The notes: generated by a model not told the origin, from the letters alone. DNA of 64,000 nucleotides from Microbacterium sp. 4R-513 (GCF_011046485.1 NZ_CP049256.1:1798001-1862000), one strand, 5' to 3'; positions 43,401 through 52,580 are shown, numbered from the stretch's first letter. Made by a program: numbers and translations.

Positions 43401-44293
43401 CGCGCACCCCATTCGCGGGCGAAAAGCGCGGCGCCGAGCAAGCCGGCATCGCCCCCCAGTTGGGCGGCGCGGAGCGCCGGACGCCGTTGATAGGTGAGTC
43501 GCGCATCGACGCGCGCGGCAAGTGGTTCGAACAGCGAACGGCCCGCCCCCGAGAGTCCTCCGCCGATCACGATCGCCTCCGGGGCGATGGTCGACGATAT
43601 GACGGTCACTGCGAAGGCGAGCCCGTCGAGCGCGCGCTTCCAGACGGTCACCGCGTCGTGATCGCCCGTCGCCGCGAGCGCGACGACCTCACGGGCCCCG
43701 GAGACCGTGCGTCCCGACAGCTCGCGGTACCCATCGACGATGGCGCGAGTCGACGCGATGGCTTCCAGACATCCTCGGCCCCCACAGATGCAGCGCGGAT
43801 CCTCGGCCACGGGGGAGTGCCCTATCTCGCCCGCGTACCCCCCACCAAGGTGCAAGCGGCCCCCGATGATCAGCGTGCCCGCGATGCCCGTTCCCAGAAC
43901 CAGTACGACGAGATCCGACATGCCGCGCCCTGCTCCGAGGCGATGCTCGGCCACGCCCGCCGCGGAGACGTCGTGTCCGAACGCCACGGGAAGCTGGAGT
44001 GCCTCACGCGCGCGCTCCCTGATCGGGGCGTCACGCCATCCCATGTTGCTTGCATAGACGGCAAGACCGCGGTCCACATCGACGATGCCCGGTACGACGA
44101 GCCCCGCAGCGACGGGCGGTGACTCGGGATGCGTGCGACGCAGGTCGCCGGCCAAGTCCTCAAGCGTCCGGAACACGCCGTCGAGCCGGTCGGCGGCGTC
44201 ATGCGGCGTCGGCGTTCGCCGAAGCCTCCTCACCTCACCTTGGGCATCGATAACGGCCGACTTCGTGTCGGTGCCGCCTACGTCGAACGCCAT
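43397..44293 (-). CDS. ROK-family sugar kinase
   Basis: 298 residues from ATG 44293 (GGGGGAAG upstream); a GTG at 44350, overlapping the SIS stop, would add 19 residues. ROK kinase features: FDVGGTDTKSAV phosphate loop, GHDVSAAGVAEH catalytic Asp, VLVLGTGIAGTLI and the zinc motif CICGGRGCLEAIAS. It probably phosphorylates a hexose or hexosamine (galactosamine or GalNAc by context) at O6, or O1 less likely. Unlike the ROK protein at 46578 it has no DNA-binding domain. Confidence 0.87.
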   Translation of the reverse strand: MAFDVGGTDTKSAVIDAQGEVRRLRRTPTPHDAADRLDGVFRTLEDLAGDLRRTHPESPPVAAGLVVPGIVDVDRGLAVYASNMGWRDAPIRERAREALQLPVAFGHDVSAAGVAEHRLGAGRGMSDLVVLVLGTGIAGTLIIGGRLHLGGGYAGEIGHSPVAEDPRCICGGRGCLEAIASTRAIVDGYRELSGRTVSGAREVVALAATGDHDAVTVWKRALDGLAFAVTVISSTIAPEAIVIGGGLSGAGRSLFEPLAARVDARLTYQRRPALRAAQLGGDAGLLGAALFAREWGAR

Positions 44294-44351
44294 GACGGCT
44301 TCCCCCGCGCCGAGCGAGGTCGGCCGCGATGTCGACGGATCCGTGCCCACG

Positions 44352-45287
44352 TCAGGCGTCGAGAATGACGGAGCGGGTGAGGTTGCGCGGCGAGTCGGGG
44401 TCGAGTCCCCGCGCGCGCGAGCGCTGGAGGGCAACACGCTGCGCAAGTACGAGCTGCGCCATGGGATCGAAGTCGTCGCATTCGAATCGGGCTCCCGCGG
44501 CCGCAACTTCGCCTGCCAGGCCCGCCGGCGGTGGGCCGAAGTGCCATGTCACGCGTCCGGGCGCGGCGATCGAGATGGGACCGTGGCGATACTCCATGGC
44601 CGGGTAAGACTCCGTCCACGACTGCGCAGCTTCGCGCATCTTGAGCGCGGCCTCGTGAGCGAGCCCGACGGTCCATCCCTGCCCGAGGAAGGTGAACTGG
44701 TCCGCTTCCACGAGCTCCGGATCTATGTCGACTTGAATCGTCACGCCGGCGTGCTCGATCGCTCTGGTCATCGATTCGCCCAAAGATGCGCGGAAGAGCG
44801 CCAGCGCCGTGGTGGCGAACCGCGTCTGCACGACGGACTGCTCATCGGCGAACGGGAGAGCCACCACATCATCCACGAGATCGATGAGGGGGGATGCCGC
44901 ATCCCCGACCACCGCGATGGTGCGCGTGCCCGCCGGGATCCGCTGCGAGACCTCCAGCACTTCGCTTGTCGTGCCGGAGCGGCTCAGCAGGACTACGGAG
45001 TCGTAACCGCGGTGGAGGAGGGCCTCCGACGCCGCGAAGGCGTGGGTCTCCCCGAAACCTCCCGCCTCTCGGAGCCACGCGTACGACTGACCCATGAACC
45101 AGGACGTGCCGCATCCGATGACCGCGACGCGCTCTCCGTGAGCGGGAAGCAGACGCTGCTCGGCGGCGATCGCGGCCGCGTGGGCCCATGTGTCCGGTTG
45201 CGAGGTGAGCTCGCTCTCCATGTAAGCGCCGGGTCCGGGCGCGTCAGTCCTGGGTTCGGCTGTTACCGCGGGAGTTGGGGCGGTCAT
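44352..45287 (-). CDS. SIS-domain sugar-phosphate isomerase/deaminase (AgaS-like)
   Basis: 311 residues from ATG 45287. Two SIS domains: GCGTSWFMGQSYAWLREAG and LLSRSGTTSEVLEVSQ in the first, the FLGQGWTVGLAHEAALKM stretch in the second. It lacks the glutaminase domain of GlmS, like AgaS, which deaminates/isomerises galactosamine-6-phosphate to tagatose-6-phosphate. The following ROK kinase, PfkB kinase and class II aldolase fit an Aga pathway. No N-acetyl deacetylase gene is visible, so the substrate may be free GalN, or the deacetylase lies elsewhere. Confidence 0.83.
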   Translation of the reverse strand: MTAPTPAVTAEPRTDAPGPGAYMESELTSQPDTWAHAAAIAAEQRLLPAHGERVAVIGCGTSWFMGQSYAWLREAGGFGETHAFAASEALLHRGYDSVVLLSRSGTTSEVLEVSQRIPAGTRTIAVVGDAASPLIDLVDDVVALPFADEQSVVQTRFATTALALFRASLGESMTRAIEHAGVTIQVDIDPELVEADQFTFLGQGWTVGLAHEAALKMREAAQSWTESYPAMEYRHGPISIAAPGRVTWHFGPPPAGLAGEVAAAGARFECDDFDPMAQLVLAQRVALQRSRARGLDPDSPRNLTRSVILDA

Positions 45288-45315
45288 GGTCTTCCTCGCC
45301 GTCAATGATGGAACT

Positions 45316-45353
45316 ATGATCGCAAACGATTGAAATCTGCTATCTACGATCAT
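45316..45353. promoter_or_regulatory. Inverted repeat in the SIS/mandelate-racemase divergent promoter
   Basis: ATGATCG (45316-45322) and CGATCAT (45347-45353) form a perfect 7-base inverted repeat in the 110 bases between divergent starts. AAACGATTGAAAT inside it resembles DeoR/AgaR half-sites. Likely operator of the DeoR protein at 40817 (inference). Confidence 0.45.
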
Positions 45354-45397
45354 AAACATGCAGGTTTGACCTCCACAACAACACCATCGGAGCTTCA

Positions 45398-46474
45398 ATG
45401 CGCATCACTTCCCTCGACGTCGAACTCGTCGACGTTCCGGCTCAGCCGTCATTTCGCTGGCGCGCTGGACTCGCCGGCTCCGAACCGGCGTCGATCGGCG
45501 CCTGGCTTGCGATCCGGACAGACGTCGGGGTGGACGGGTTCGCGTTCTGCCCGCGCGGCTTGATACTCGAAGACCTCGTCGATCGGCGCCTCCGAGGAGA
45601 GCTCGTCGGCGCGGACCCACTGGCTCGCGAATATCTCTGGAACCGTCTCTGGGAACTGGATCGCGTGGAGTACCTGCCTCTCTACGTCTCCGGTGTCGTG
45701 GATGTCGCGCTGTGGGATGTCGCAGGCAAGGCCGCGGGGATGCCCGTGCACGCGGTCATCGGTTCGTTCCGTCGAGAGATCCCGGCGTATGCGTCCACGG
45801 CGACGTTCGGCAGCGTCGAGGAGTACCTGGATGTCGCGGACCAGTGTCTCGAGCTGGGCTTCTCGGCCATCAAGCTCCATGCGTGGGGGGACGCCAGGCG
45901 GGACGCGCGCCTGAGCGAGGCATTGCGAGAGCACGTCGGGCCGGACATCCCTCTCATGTACGACGGTTCCGGTGGGTTCGATCTTCTCGACGCGATCTAT
46001 CTGGGTGACGCCCTCTCCGGGGCCGACTACCTCTGGTACGAGGAGCCGATGCGCGAATACAGCGTGACTGCCTACCGGCAGCTGGGCCGACGCGTCGATG
46101 TCCCGCTGCTGGTCGGGGAGGTGTCGCCCGGTGCCCACATGAATACGGCGGACTTCATCTCGACGGGAGTGGCGGCAGCGGTCCGCACCGGCGCGACGTT
46201 GCGCGGTGGGATCACCGGCTCGATGCGAATCGCGCACCTGGCGGACTCGCACCTCATCCGCTCCGAGGTTCATGGCGGAGGGCTGCCCAATCAGCATCTG
46301 AGCATGGCGATCGCCGGTACGACGTTCTATGAAGCTCTCATCTACTCCAACCCGGTTCAGCGACCCGCGGAGGTGGACGATCGTGGCATGGTGCGCGCGA
46401 TCGACCGGCCCGGCATCGGCTGGGATTTCCGCGGCGACCCGGGCCAGCCTTCCCCTGGCTTCCTCCGCGAGTGA
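45398..46474 (+). CDS. Mandelate racemase/muconate lactonizing enzyme-family dehydratase or epimerase
   Basis: 358 residues, ATG 45398. Enolase-superfamily barrel with metal ligands D189 (MYDGSGG), E215 (WYEEPM) and E241 (VGEVSPG); the basic pair is K159-x-H161 (IKLHAWG) instead of KxK, and H292 (VHGGGLPNQH) is the opposite base. Members act on sugar acids by abstracting the proton next to the carboxylate. The KxH variant makes the reaction uncertain. It is divergent from the Aga-like operon and may share its regulator. Confidence 0.83.
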   Translation: MRITSLDVELVDVPAQPSFRWRAGLAGSEPASIGAWLAIRTDVGVDGFAFCPRGLILEDLVDRRLRGELVGADPLAREYLWNRLWELDRVEYLPLYVSGVVDVALWDVAGKAAGMPVHAVIGSFRREIPAYASTATFGSVEEYLDVADQCLELGFSAIKLHAWGDARRDARLSEALREHVGPDIPLMYDGSGGFDLLDAIYLGDALSGADYLWYEEPMREYSVTAYRQLGRRVDVPLLVGEVSPGAHMNTADFISTGVAAAVRTGATLRGGITGSMRIAHLADSHLIRSEVHGGGLPNQHLSMAIAGTTFYEALIYSNPVQRPAEVDDRGMVRAIDRPGIGWDFRGDPGQPSPGFLRE

Positions 46475-46577
46475 CGACGTGCGCTGCGGCATGAACGCCC
46501 CCCGCCCGCGGGGCGTGCGGGCGAGCCTTGCCCTTCGATTTCCGGCGGCTCTCGTGCCGACCGCCGCGCGGACCGTG

Positions 46578-47777
46578 CTAGACGCTGACGAGGGGAAATG
46601 GGGGTTCGAACAGCCGTTCCTCGACCTCGTCGAGCGCGGACCGGATGGCGCCGAGGCTGATCGATTCTTCTCCGAGAGTCGACACGCGAACTTCGGGCGG
46701 GATGACACCGCTCAGTTCCAGGACCTTCCTGACCGGTTCGAGCGCGACATCGCCCGCCAGCGCGAGGTCGCCAGCGATCACGACGACTTCTGGATCGAAC
46801 GCGCTGATGATGGGCGCCACCAACTCGGCAGCCGTCGTGGTGAAGCTGGCGACCGCGTCACGTGCCGATTCGTCTCCGGTGGCAGCGGCCGAGAAGATGG
46901 GGCGAGCGTCCCCGAGGTCGCCGCCGACGCCTGCACTGAACTCCGTCAGCGTGACACCTAGCGGGTGCTCGAGAAGTACGAGGTAGGCGTCCAGCCAGCC
47001 GCGGCCCACCCGCAGATCGAATTCACCGCCCGCTCCGTGTGCGCCCACCAGTGGGCGACCGGCCACGACGATGCCCAATCCCATCCGCTGCCCCGCGTGA
47101 AGGTGCACCACATGGTCGGCGTGCTGGGCGGCGCCGCGCCAGCGCTCGCCGAGCGCGCCGAGCCGAAGATGGTTGTAGGCGCTCGCCGGCGCGCCGATCA
47201 TCCTCGAGAGCTCGTCGGCGAGATGGATCCCCTCCCAGCCGGGAAGGCTGTTGCGGACGATGCGCCCGTCAGGGTCGACGATCCCCGTCGATCCCGCGGC
47301 TCCGCCGAGAACCTTCTTCTTCGCGACCCTGGCAGTTCTGAGCACAGCCCCGATGGAATCGCGGATGAGAGCGAGGCGGGCGTCGGCGGGCAGGAGTGGA
47401 GGCGCGTCGCGACGGATGCGGCCGACGACCGTGCCCGCGAGGTCCGCCACCGCAACGGCGACCGCCGTCGCCTCCACATCCACGCCGACGACATAGCCCG
47501 CGTTCTCACGAAATCGAAAGCGCCTCGCCGGACGTCCGGCCGAGCGGCGATCGAGGCTCACAGGCGCGAGGACATCGACCCAGCCAGCAGTGTGGAGAGC
47601 GTCGACGGCCTCCTCCGCGGTGGGGCGGGACACTCCGATCGCCTCCGCCAGCTGGGTCACGCTCAGTCCGGCTCCGTGCCCGTCCGGCGCCGTGAATGTC
47701 TCGTCGTGGAGCGCCTTGAGAGTGGCCGAGGAGTTCAAGCGCCGAAGGAAGGATGGGTCGCCGCCCGTTGAACTCAT
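46578..47777 (-). CDS. ROK-family transcriptional repressor
   Basis: 399 residues, ATG 47777 with AAGGAGAG 5 bases upstream. N-terminal winged HTH (LSVTQLAEAIGVSRPTAEEAVDAL) followed by a ROK sugar-binding domain (VVGVDVEATAVAVAVADLAG, GAAGSTGIVDPDG, HLHAGQRMGLGIV). The kinase zinc motif is not intact, as expected for a regulator of the NagC/XylR type. It is divergent from the ABC importer at 48011 and probably represses it; palindromes at 47815 and 47933 are candidate sites. Confidence 0.9.
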   Translation of the reverse strand: MSSTGGDPSFLRRLNSSATLKALHDETFTAPDGHGAGLSVTQLAEAIGVSRPTAEEAVDALHTAGWVDVLAPVSLDRRSAGRPARRFRFRENAGYVVGVDVEATAVAVAVADLAGTVVGRIRRDAPPLLPADARLALIRDSIGAVLRTARVAKKKVLGGAAGSTGIVDPDGRIVRNSLPGWEGIHLADELSRMIGAPASAYNHLRLGALGERWRGAAQHADHVVHLHAGQRMGLGIVVAGRPLVGAHGAGGEFDLRVGRGWLDAYLVLLEHPLGVTLTEFSAGVGGDLGDARPIFSAAATGDESARDAVASFTTTAAELVAPIISAFDPEVVVIAGDLALAGDVALEPVRKVLELSGVIPPEVRVSTLGEESISLGAIRSALDEVEERLFEPPFPLVSV

Positions 47778-47814
47778 GCTCTCTCCTTGACCTACTATTT
47801 CGTGGACTCAATCT

Positions 47815-47827
47815 ACAGAGACTCTGT
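47815..47827. promoter_or_regulatory. Palindrome near the ROK repressor start
   Basis: ACAGAG-A-CTCTGT is a perfect 6+6 palindrome 38 bases upstream of the repressor ATG, flanked at a distance by ATTTC and GAAAT. Likely autoregulatory site (inference). Confidence 0.45.
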
Positions 47828-47932
47828 GAAATCGCGGCGCTCAGCAGCCGGTGGCGGCGAATCCAGAACCGACGGTCTCGATTCAGTCACGCCGCTTGAC
47901 CGAGTGAACCATCTCTGCAAACATCGTCGGTA

Positions 47933-47965
47933 ACGATTAGCAAAGAAGATTATTTTACTAATCGT
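47933..47965. promoter_or_regulatory. AT-rich inverted repeat before the second ABC importer
   Basis: ACGATTAG (47933-47940) and CTAATCGT (47958-47965) form a perfect 8-base inverted repeat with a 17-base AT-rich centre, 46 bases before the binding-protein ATG at 48011. Position and symmetry suit an operator overlapping the promoter. Confidence 0.5.
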
Positions 47966-48010
47966 CAGCTGACCCGCATCAAGTCATTGCATTCGTCGAA
48001 GGAGACAAAC

Positions 48011-49312
48011 ATGCGAAGGATGACCCTCGCCGTCGCCGCGCTGGCAGCCGGCTCAATCATGCTCACGGCTTGTATGGCCGGAGGTTCCACAGGATCCGGC
48101 GCCGCCGGCGACGGGGAGGATGTCGAACTGACGTTCTTCACGTTCGAGACGCCCAACCTCACGCCGGAGTACTGGGACGAAACGATCGCGAACGCCGAGA
48201 AGGCCGTCCCCGGGGTGAAGATCAACAAGATCGTCGGCGAGAACACCCTCGAGTACATGCAGAGCCTGTACGCCTCCGGTCAGGCGCCTGACATCTGGCT
48301 CGGCGGAGCCTCGCTCCTGCCTTTCGTCGCGAAGGGCCAACTCGCCGAGTGGTCCGAAGATGAGCTGGGTGACCTCGAGATCCCTCCCGGCTTCCAGGGG
48401 GTCGTCGATGGAAAGATCTACGGCCCTCCGGGCATCGGAGCCCAAGCGATTCCCCTCGTCTACTACAACAAGGATGCGTTCGAGCGGGCGGGAATCGACT
48501 CGGTGCCCACGAATTGGGATGAGTTCGAGGACGCGTGCGCGAAGCTCAAGGATGCCGGCATCACTCCGCTCGAGCTGGGTGGCGGTGGAGAAGACACCTG
48601 GGTGGCCGGCATGACGTCATCTGCGATCATCGCATCGGACATCATGGGCAACGACCCGGACTGGTTCACCAAGAAGGCGGCGGGCGAGGTGTCGTTCACC
48701 GACCCGGAGTTTCTCGCAACGACTGAGAAGGTGGCGAACCTCGCGAAGGCCGGGTACTTCGATATGGACGGCCTCAGCCGCACGTACCCCGAGGTCGAGC
48801 AGTCGTTCCTCGATCAGGACGCTGCCATGTACGTCATGGGCAACTGGTTCGCGGCGACCGCCGACAAGGGACTCGACTTCGAGCTGGGCGTCTTCGCCAT
48901 GCCGAACGACGAGGGAAAGAACATCGTTCCCGTTCCCACGGGTGGGCCTGCGATCGTCGTGAGCGCCGACGCGCCCGACGTCGACCTCGCGAAGAAGGTC
49001 GCTCTCGAGTTCATCACCAATCCCAAGAACGTCGAGAAGAACACCATCGCCGACGCATCGCTGATCCCGCCGCAGTTCGACGTGCCCGAGGGAATGGGCG
49101 ACGCTTACCTCGCGACGCTCGACGCTTACCGTGCGGCATTCGATTCGGACTCCATCGTCGCTGCCTGGGCGAACTCGACGGGCATGACGCCGCCCGGATT
49201 CGCCGGAGCGATGGACCCGGCCACGATCGATCTCATCAACGGCCGAATGACCCCCGAGGCATATGGGGAGTATCTCGACAAGAAGTGGGACGAGCTCGCC
49301 GTAACCGAGTGA
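48011..49312 (+). CDS. Sugar ABC transporter substrate-binding lipoprotein
   Basis: 433 residues, ATG 48011 (GGAGACA upstream). Lipoprotein signal with lipobox LTAC (Cys21), then an SBP family 1 fold: LTFFTFETPNLTPEYWDET, SGQAPDIWLGGASLLPFV, YYNKDAFERAGID and NWFAATADKG. It belongs to the CUT1 group and heads an operon with two permeases and an oxidoreductase. It is not closely similar to the 20566 protein. Substrate is unknown; neighbours suggest oligosaccharides with galactose, amino sugar or fucose. Confidence 0.92.
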   Translation: MRRMTLAVAALAAGSIMLTACMAGGSTGSGAAGDGEDVELTFFTFETPNLTPEYWDETIANAEKAVPGVKINKIVGENTLEYMQSLYASGQAPDIWLGGASLLPFVAKGQLAEWSEDELGDLEIPPGFQGVVDGKIYGPPGIGAQAIPLVYYNKDAFERAGIDSVPTNWDEFEDACAKLKDAGITPLELGGGGEDTWVAGMTSSAIIASDIMGNDPDWFTKKAAGEVSFTDPEFLATTEKVANLAKAGYFDMDGLSRTYPEVEQSFLDQDAAMYVMGNWFAATADKGLDFELGVFAMPNDEGKNIVPVPTGGPAIVVSADAPDVDLAKKVALEFITNPKNVEKNTIADASLIPPQFDVPEGMGDAYLATLDAYRAAFDSDSIVAAWANSTGMTPPGFAGAMDPATIDLINGRMTPEAYGEYLDKKWDELAVTE

Positions 49313-49320
49313 CGCTCAGG

Positions 49321-49350
49321 GAGGAGGCGGCCCTCATCGACCGCCTCCTC
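49321..49350 (+). terminator. Perfect hairpin after the binding-protein gene
   Basis: GAGGAGGCGG and CCGCCTCCTC form a perfect 10-bp stem with a 10-base loop, 8 bases after the SBP stop and 35 bases before the permease gene. It parallels the hairpin at 21865 and probably sets a higher level of SBP than permease mRNA. Confidence 0.6.
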
Positions 49351-49385
49351 TCCGATCTCTCGTCCCCTCAACCGATGGAGTCCTC

Positions 49386-50324
49386 ATGACCGCGCTTCAA
49401 GTCGCACGCATGCCAGCGAGGACGGCGACGCGAGCCGTCTTCCCGAGGCGCAGACGGGGCCGTGCCCTCCAGTTCGCCCTGTTCGTCCTCCCGGCGCTCG
49501 TCATCTATCTGGCGCTCGTGATCATCCCGATGGTCGTCGCGATCGGCACCAGCACGACAGATGCGAACCAGTTCCGGGCGACCGTGGAGTTCATCGGTCT
49601 GCAGAACTACGTTCGGCTGTTCCAGGACCCCGCCTTCTTGCATGCTCTATCGAACACGGTGATCATCGCCGCCTTGATCACCGTCGTTCCGAATGCGCTC
49701 GGACTCGGCATCGCGATCTTGCTCGATCGCGCGGGCTGGATCTTCAATGCCCTGCGGGCGGCGTTCTTCGTGCCCATCGTCCTGTCCTCGGTGGTCGTCA
49801 GCGTCACGTGGGGCATGATTCTCAGCGACGACGGGCTGCTGAATTCGATGCTCAAGAACCTCGGAGTCGCGGATCCCCCCGGCTGGGTCTCCGATCCGAA
49901 TCTGGCGTTGTATTCGATCGCGGGAGTCATCTGCTGGCAGTCTCTCGGCGTCGCGGTCGTTCTGTTCCTCGCCGGCCTGCAGGGAATACCGCGCGAGCTC
50001 CTCGAGGCTGCAGAGATCGATGGTGCGGGGCGCTTCGCCCGGTTCCGCACCGTCACGTGGCCACTCCTCGCACCTGTTGTCACCATCACCGTCACCCTCA
50101 GCCTCATCGGCGGATTCAAGGTGTATGACCAAGTCAAGGTCATCACCAACGGCGGCCCAGGCGTGGGCACGACGAACACTCTCGCATTCGACATCGTCCG
50201 CTACAGCGTAGAAGCCGGCCAAGTCGGATATGGGCAGGCGATGGCGACCGTCATGCTGGCGATCATCGCCTTCGTGTCGATCTTCGTCCTCCGCGCACTG
50301 CAGCGGCGGGAGGTGGACCTGTGA
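49386..50324 (+). CDS. ABC sugar transporter permease (MalF-type)
   Basis: 312 residues, ATG 49386. Six transmembrane segments following a basic N-terminus (RRRRGRALQFALFVLPALVI); EAA loop LLEAAEIDGAGRFARFRTVTWP. First permease of the second CUT1 importer. Its stop overlaps the GTG of the next permease. Confidence 0.92.
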   Translation: MTALQVARMPARTATRAVFPRRRRGRALQFALFVLPALVIYLALVIIPMVVAIGTSTTDANQFRATVEFIGLQNYVRLFQDPAFLHALSNTVIIAALITVVPNALGLGIAILLDRAGWIFNALRAAFFVPIVLSSVVVSVTWGMILSDDGLLNSMLKNLGVADPPGWVSDPNLALYSIAGVICWQSLGVAVVLFLAGLQGIPRELLEAAEIDGAGRFARFRTVTWPLLAPVVTITVTLSLIGGFKVYDQVKVITNGGPGVGTTNTLAFDIVRYSVEAGQVGYGQAMATVMLAIIAFVSIFVLRALQRREVDL

Positions 50325-51187
50325 CCACCATCGCTCCTCGTCGACGTCGCCCGATCGACCGCGAGAACTCCTACGGTCCGATACGCGTCCTGGTGGGTGT
50401 GCTCATCGCGCTGATCTTCTCGGTTCCCATCTACCTGGTGGTGGTGAATGTTCTCAAGCCGAGCAGCGCCATCTTCTCCAACCCGGCGGCTCTCCCGGCA
50501 CCGCCGACCCTCGAGAACTTCATCTCGGTGCTGTCGCGGTCAGACGGTCTCTTCTGGAACGGACTGATCAACAGCACGCAGATCACCGTGCTCTCGGTGT
50601 TCGCGACGATCATCCTCGCGAGCAACTGCGCGTACTACCTCGCGCGCAACACCGGGCGGGTCACCCAGGTCATCGTCGTGCTGATCGTCGTCGGGATGAT
50701 GATCCCCGGCGCCTCCATCATCCAGCCGATCATCCAGATCCTCCTCAGTGCCGGGCTCATCGGAACGATTCCCGGTCTGATAATCGTCAACGTCGCGGGC
50801 GCCATGCCCTTCGCGATCCTCGTGTTCATGGGCTTTGTTCGAAGCATCCCCATCGAGCTCGAGCAGGCTGCCGCCGTCGACGGCGCCGGACCATTCCGCA
50901 TCTTCTGGCAGATCGTGTTCCCGCTCATGCGCCCGGCCGTCGCGACGGTGCTCATCTTCACAGCGGTCGGTGTCTGGAACGACTTCATCATGCCGCTGAT
51001 CGTTCTGGGGCCGGGCAGCGGGACGACTGTCACGGTCGGTCTGTACCGCTCAGTGAGCCAATACACGTCCGACTACGGAGCGGTGTTCGCATTCATGGTG
51101 CTGGCCACGATCCCGATTCTGCTGCTGTTCCTCTTCTTCCAGCGCTACTTCGTCAAGGGTCTGATCGCAGGGGCGACAAAGGGATGA
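50321..51187 (+). CDS. ABC sugar transporter permease (MalG-type)
   Basis: 288 residues from GTG 50321. Six transmembrane segments with EAA loop ELEQAAAVDGAGPFRIFWQIVFP; ends FVKGLIAGATKG, the usual MalG-type tail. Partner of the 49386 permease. Overlaps the oxidoreductase start by 4 bases (ATGA). No ATPase gene is present in this operon either. Confidence 0.92.
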   Translation: MTTIAPRRRRPIDRENSYGPIRVLVGVLIALIFSVPIYLVVVNVLKPSSAIFSNPAALPAPPTLENFISVLSRSDGLFWNGLINSTQITVLSVFATIILASNCAYYLARNTGRVTQVIVVLIVVGMMIPGASIIQPIIQILLSAGLIGTIPGLIIVNVAGAMPFAILVFMGFVRSIPIELEQAAAVDGAGPFRIFWQIVFPLMRPAVATVLIFTAVGVWNDFIMPLIVLGPGSGTTVTVGLYRSVSQYTSDYGAVFAFMVLATIPILLLFLFFQRYFVKGLIAGATKG

Positions 51188-52489
51188 ACGAGTCGATGAC
51201 AAGCACCGCCACGCTCACGATGGCCGTCGCGGGCGCGGGCGCGCGAGGTTTCGCCTATGCCGAGGCTGCCGTGTCGCTTCACGCGCCTGTTCGAGTGGTG
51301 GCCGTGGCTGAGCCCCGCGAGGGCCAGAGGCGCCGATTCGGCGAGCAGTTCGGGCTGCGAGAAGACGCCCTCTTCACGGATTGGCGAGACCTTGCGGCCG
51401 CGCCTCGGCTGGCGGACATCATGGTTATCAGTCTTCTGGACGATCAGCACGTAGAGGCTGCTCTGGCCTTCGCCGAAAAGGGCTACGACATTCTGCTCGA
51501 GAAGCCGATGGCGACGACCGAGGAGGACTGCATCCGGATCGTCGACGCTGTCGAGGCGGCGGGCGTTCGCTTCGCGGTAGCGCACGTGCTGCGCTACACA
51601 CCCTTCACCCTCGTGCTGCAGGACCTCCTGCGTCAGGGTGTCATCGGCGACATCGTCAACATCGAGCATCTCGAGCCGATCGGGCACTGGCACTTCGCCC
51701 ACTCCTTCGTCCGCGGCAACTGGCGCCGCGAGGATGAGAGCAGTTCGCTTCTGCTACAGAAGTCATGCCACGACATCGACTGGCTCTGCGCCATCGTGGG
51801 CAGACCGTTGGAGAGGGTGTCCTCGTTCGGCAGCTTGTCCTACTTCCGAGGGGGAGAACCGCCCCGCAGGCGCGTCGGATCGCTGCATCACCTGCGCCAT
51901 CGAGCCCAGCTGCCCATTCTCGGCCCTGCGCTTCTATCGGAGGGGGATCTCTGAATCGCCCGGTCCCGGCGAGGACTACATGGCCCGGGTCATGGCCGGG
52001 GAGTTGACGTCCGAGGCCGTCGAGCGCGCACTGGAGTTCGGTCCCTACGGCCGATGCGTCTGGGCGAGCGACAACGACGTGGTCGACCACCAGGTGGTGC
52101 AGATGCAGTTCGAAGGAGATGTCCTCGTGAGCTTCACCCTCACGGCACTCTCCGAAGGTTCTCACCGCAAGACCCGCATCTTCGGGACGAAGGGCCAGAT
52201 CACGGCGGACGGTCAGATGATCGACATCTTCGACTTCATGACGGGGACCACCAGACGGATCGATACCGACGCGATGGGGCACGCGGCGGCCGACGGGCAC
52301 GCGGGTGGCGACATCGGTCTCGTCCGGGCGTTCGTCGAGTCCATCCGAAGTGGAGAGCCAACCGAGCTCGCAAGCGGCGCGCGCGAGAGCCTCGCGAGTC
52401 ACCGCGTCGTGTTCGCGGCCGAACGCGCCCGCCGGACGGGTACGATCGTGCAGTTCGAGAGCCAGCCCGCGGTCTCATTCGCGCTCTGA
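51184..52489 (+). pseudogene. Gfo/Idh/MocA-family oxidoreductase, frameshifted
   Basis: From ATG 51184 the first frame gives a normal NAD(P)-binding half (MAVAGAGARGFAYAEAA, LEKPMATTEEDC, Lys-Pro motif) to about residue 225, then runs into an unrelated tail stopping at 51954. The second half (ENRPAGASDRCITC, then SCPFSALRFY ... ending at 52489) is in another frame. Removing one G from GGGGG at 51850-51854 joins them into a protein of about 434 residues with the family's Cys-containing insert. It is last in the second importer operon and would oxidise or epimerise an imported sugar. Sequencing error or real inactivation are both possible. Confidence 0.82.
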
Positions 52490-52580
52490 TCGCGCTGGGG
52501 AGGTTGGTGTGCGGCCGCGGAGTTCCCTCTCACGGAGCCGCAGGTGCGAGGGGGATCATCAGCTGGGCCGCTGTGTCACC

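Noticed and set aside
45449..46708. 419-codon leftward open frame
   Set aside because: Antisense to the mandelate-racemase-type gene, whose active-site residues are all in place.
51184..52489. Gfo/Idh gene as a GH109-type alpha-N-acetylgalactosaminidase
   Set aside because: GH109 shares the fold and would fit A-antigen use, but the Cys-containing insert (ASDRCITC ... SCPF) is typical of ordinary Gfo/Idh/MocA dehydrogenases and no TAT signal is present.
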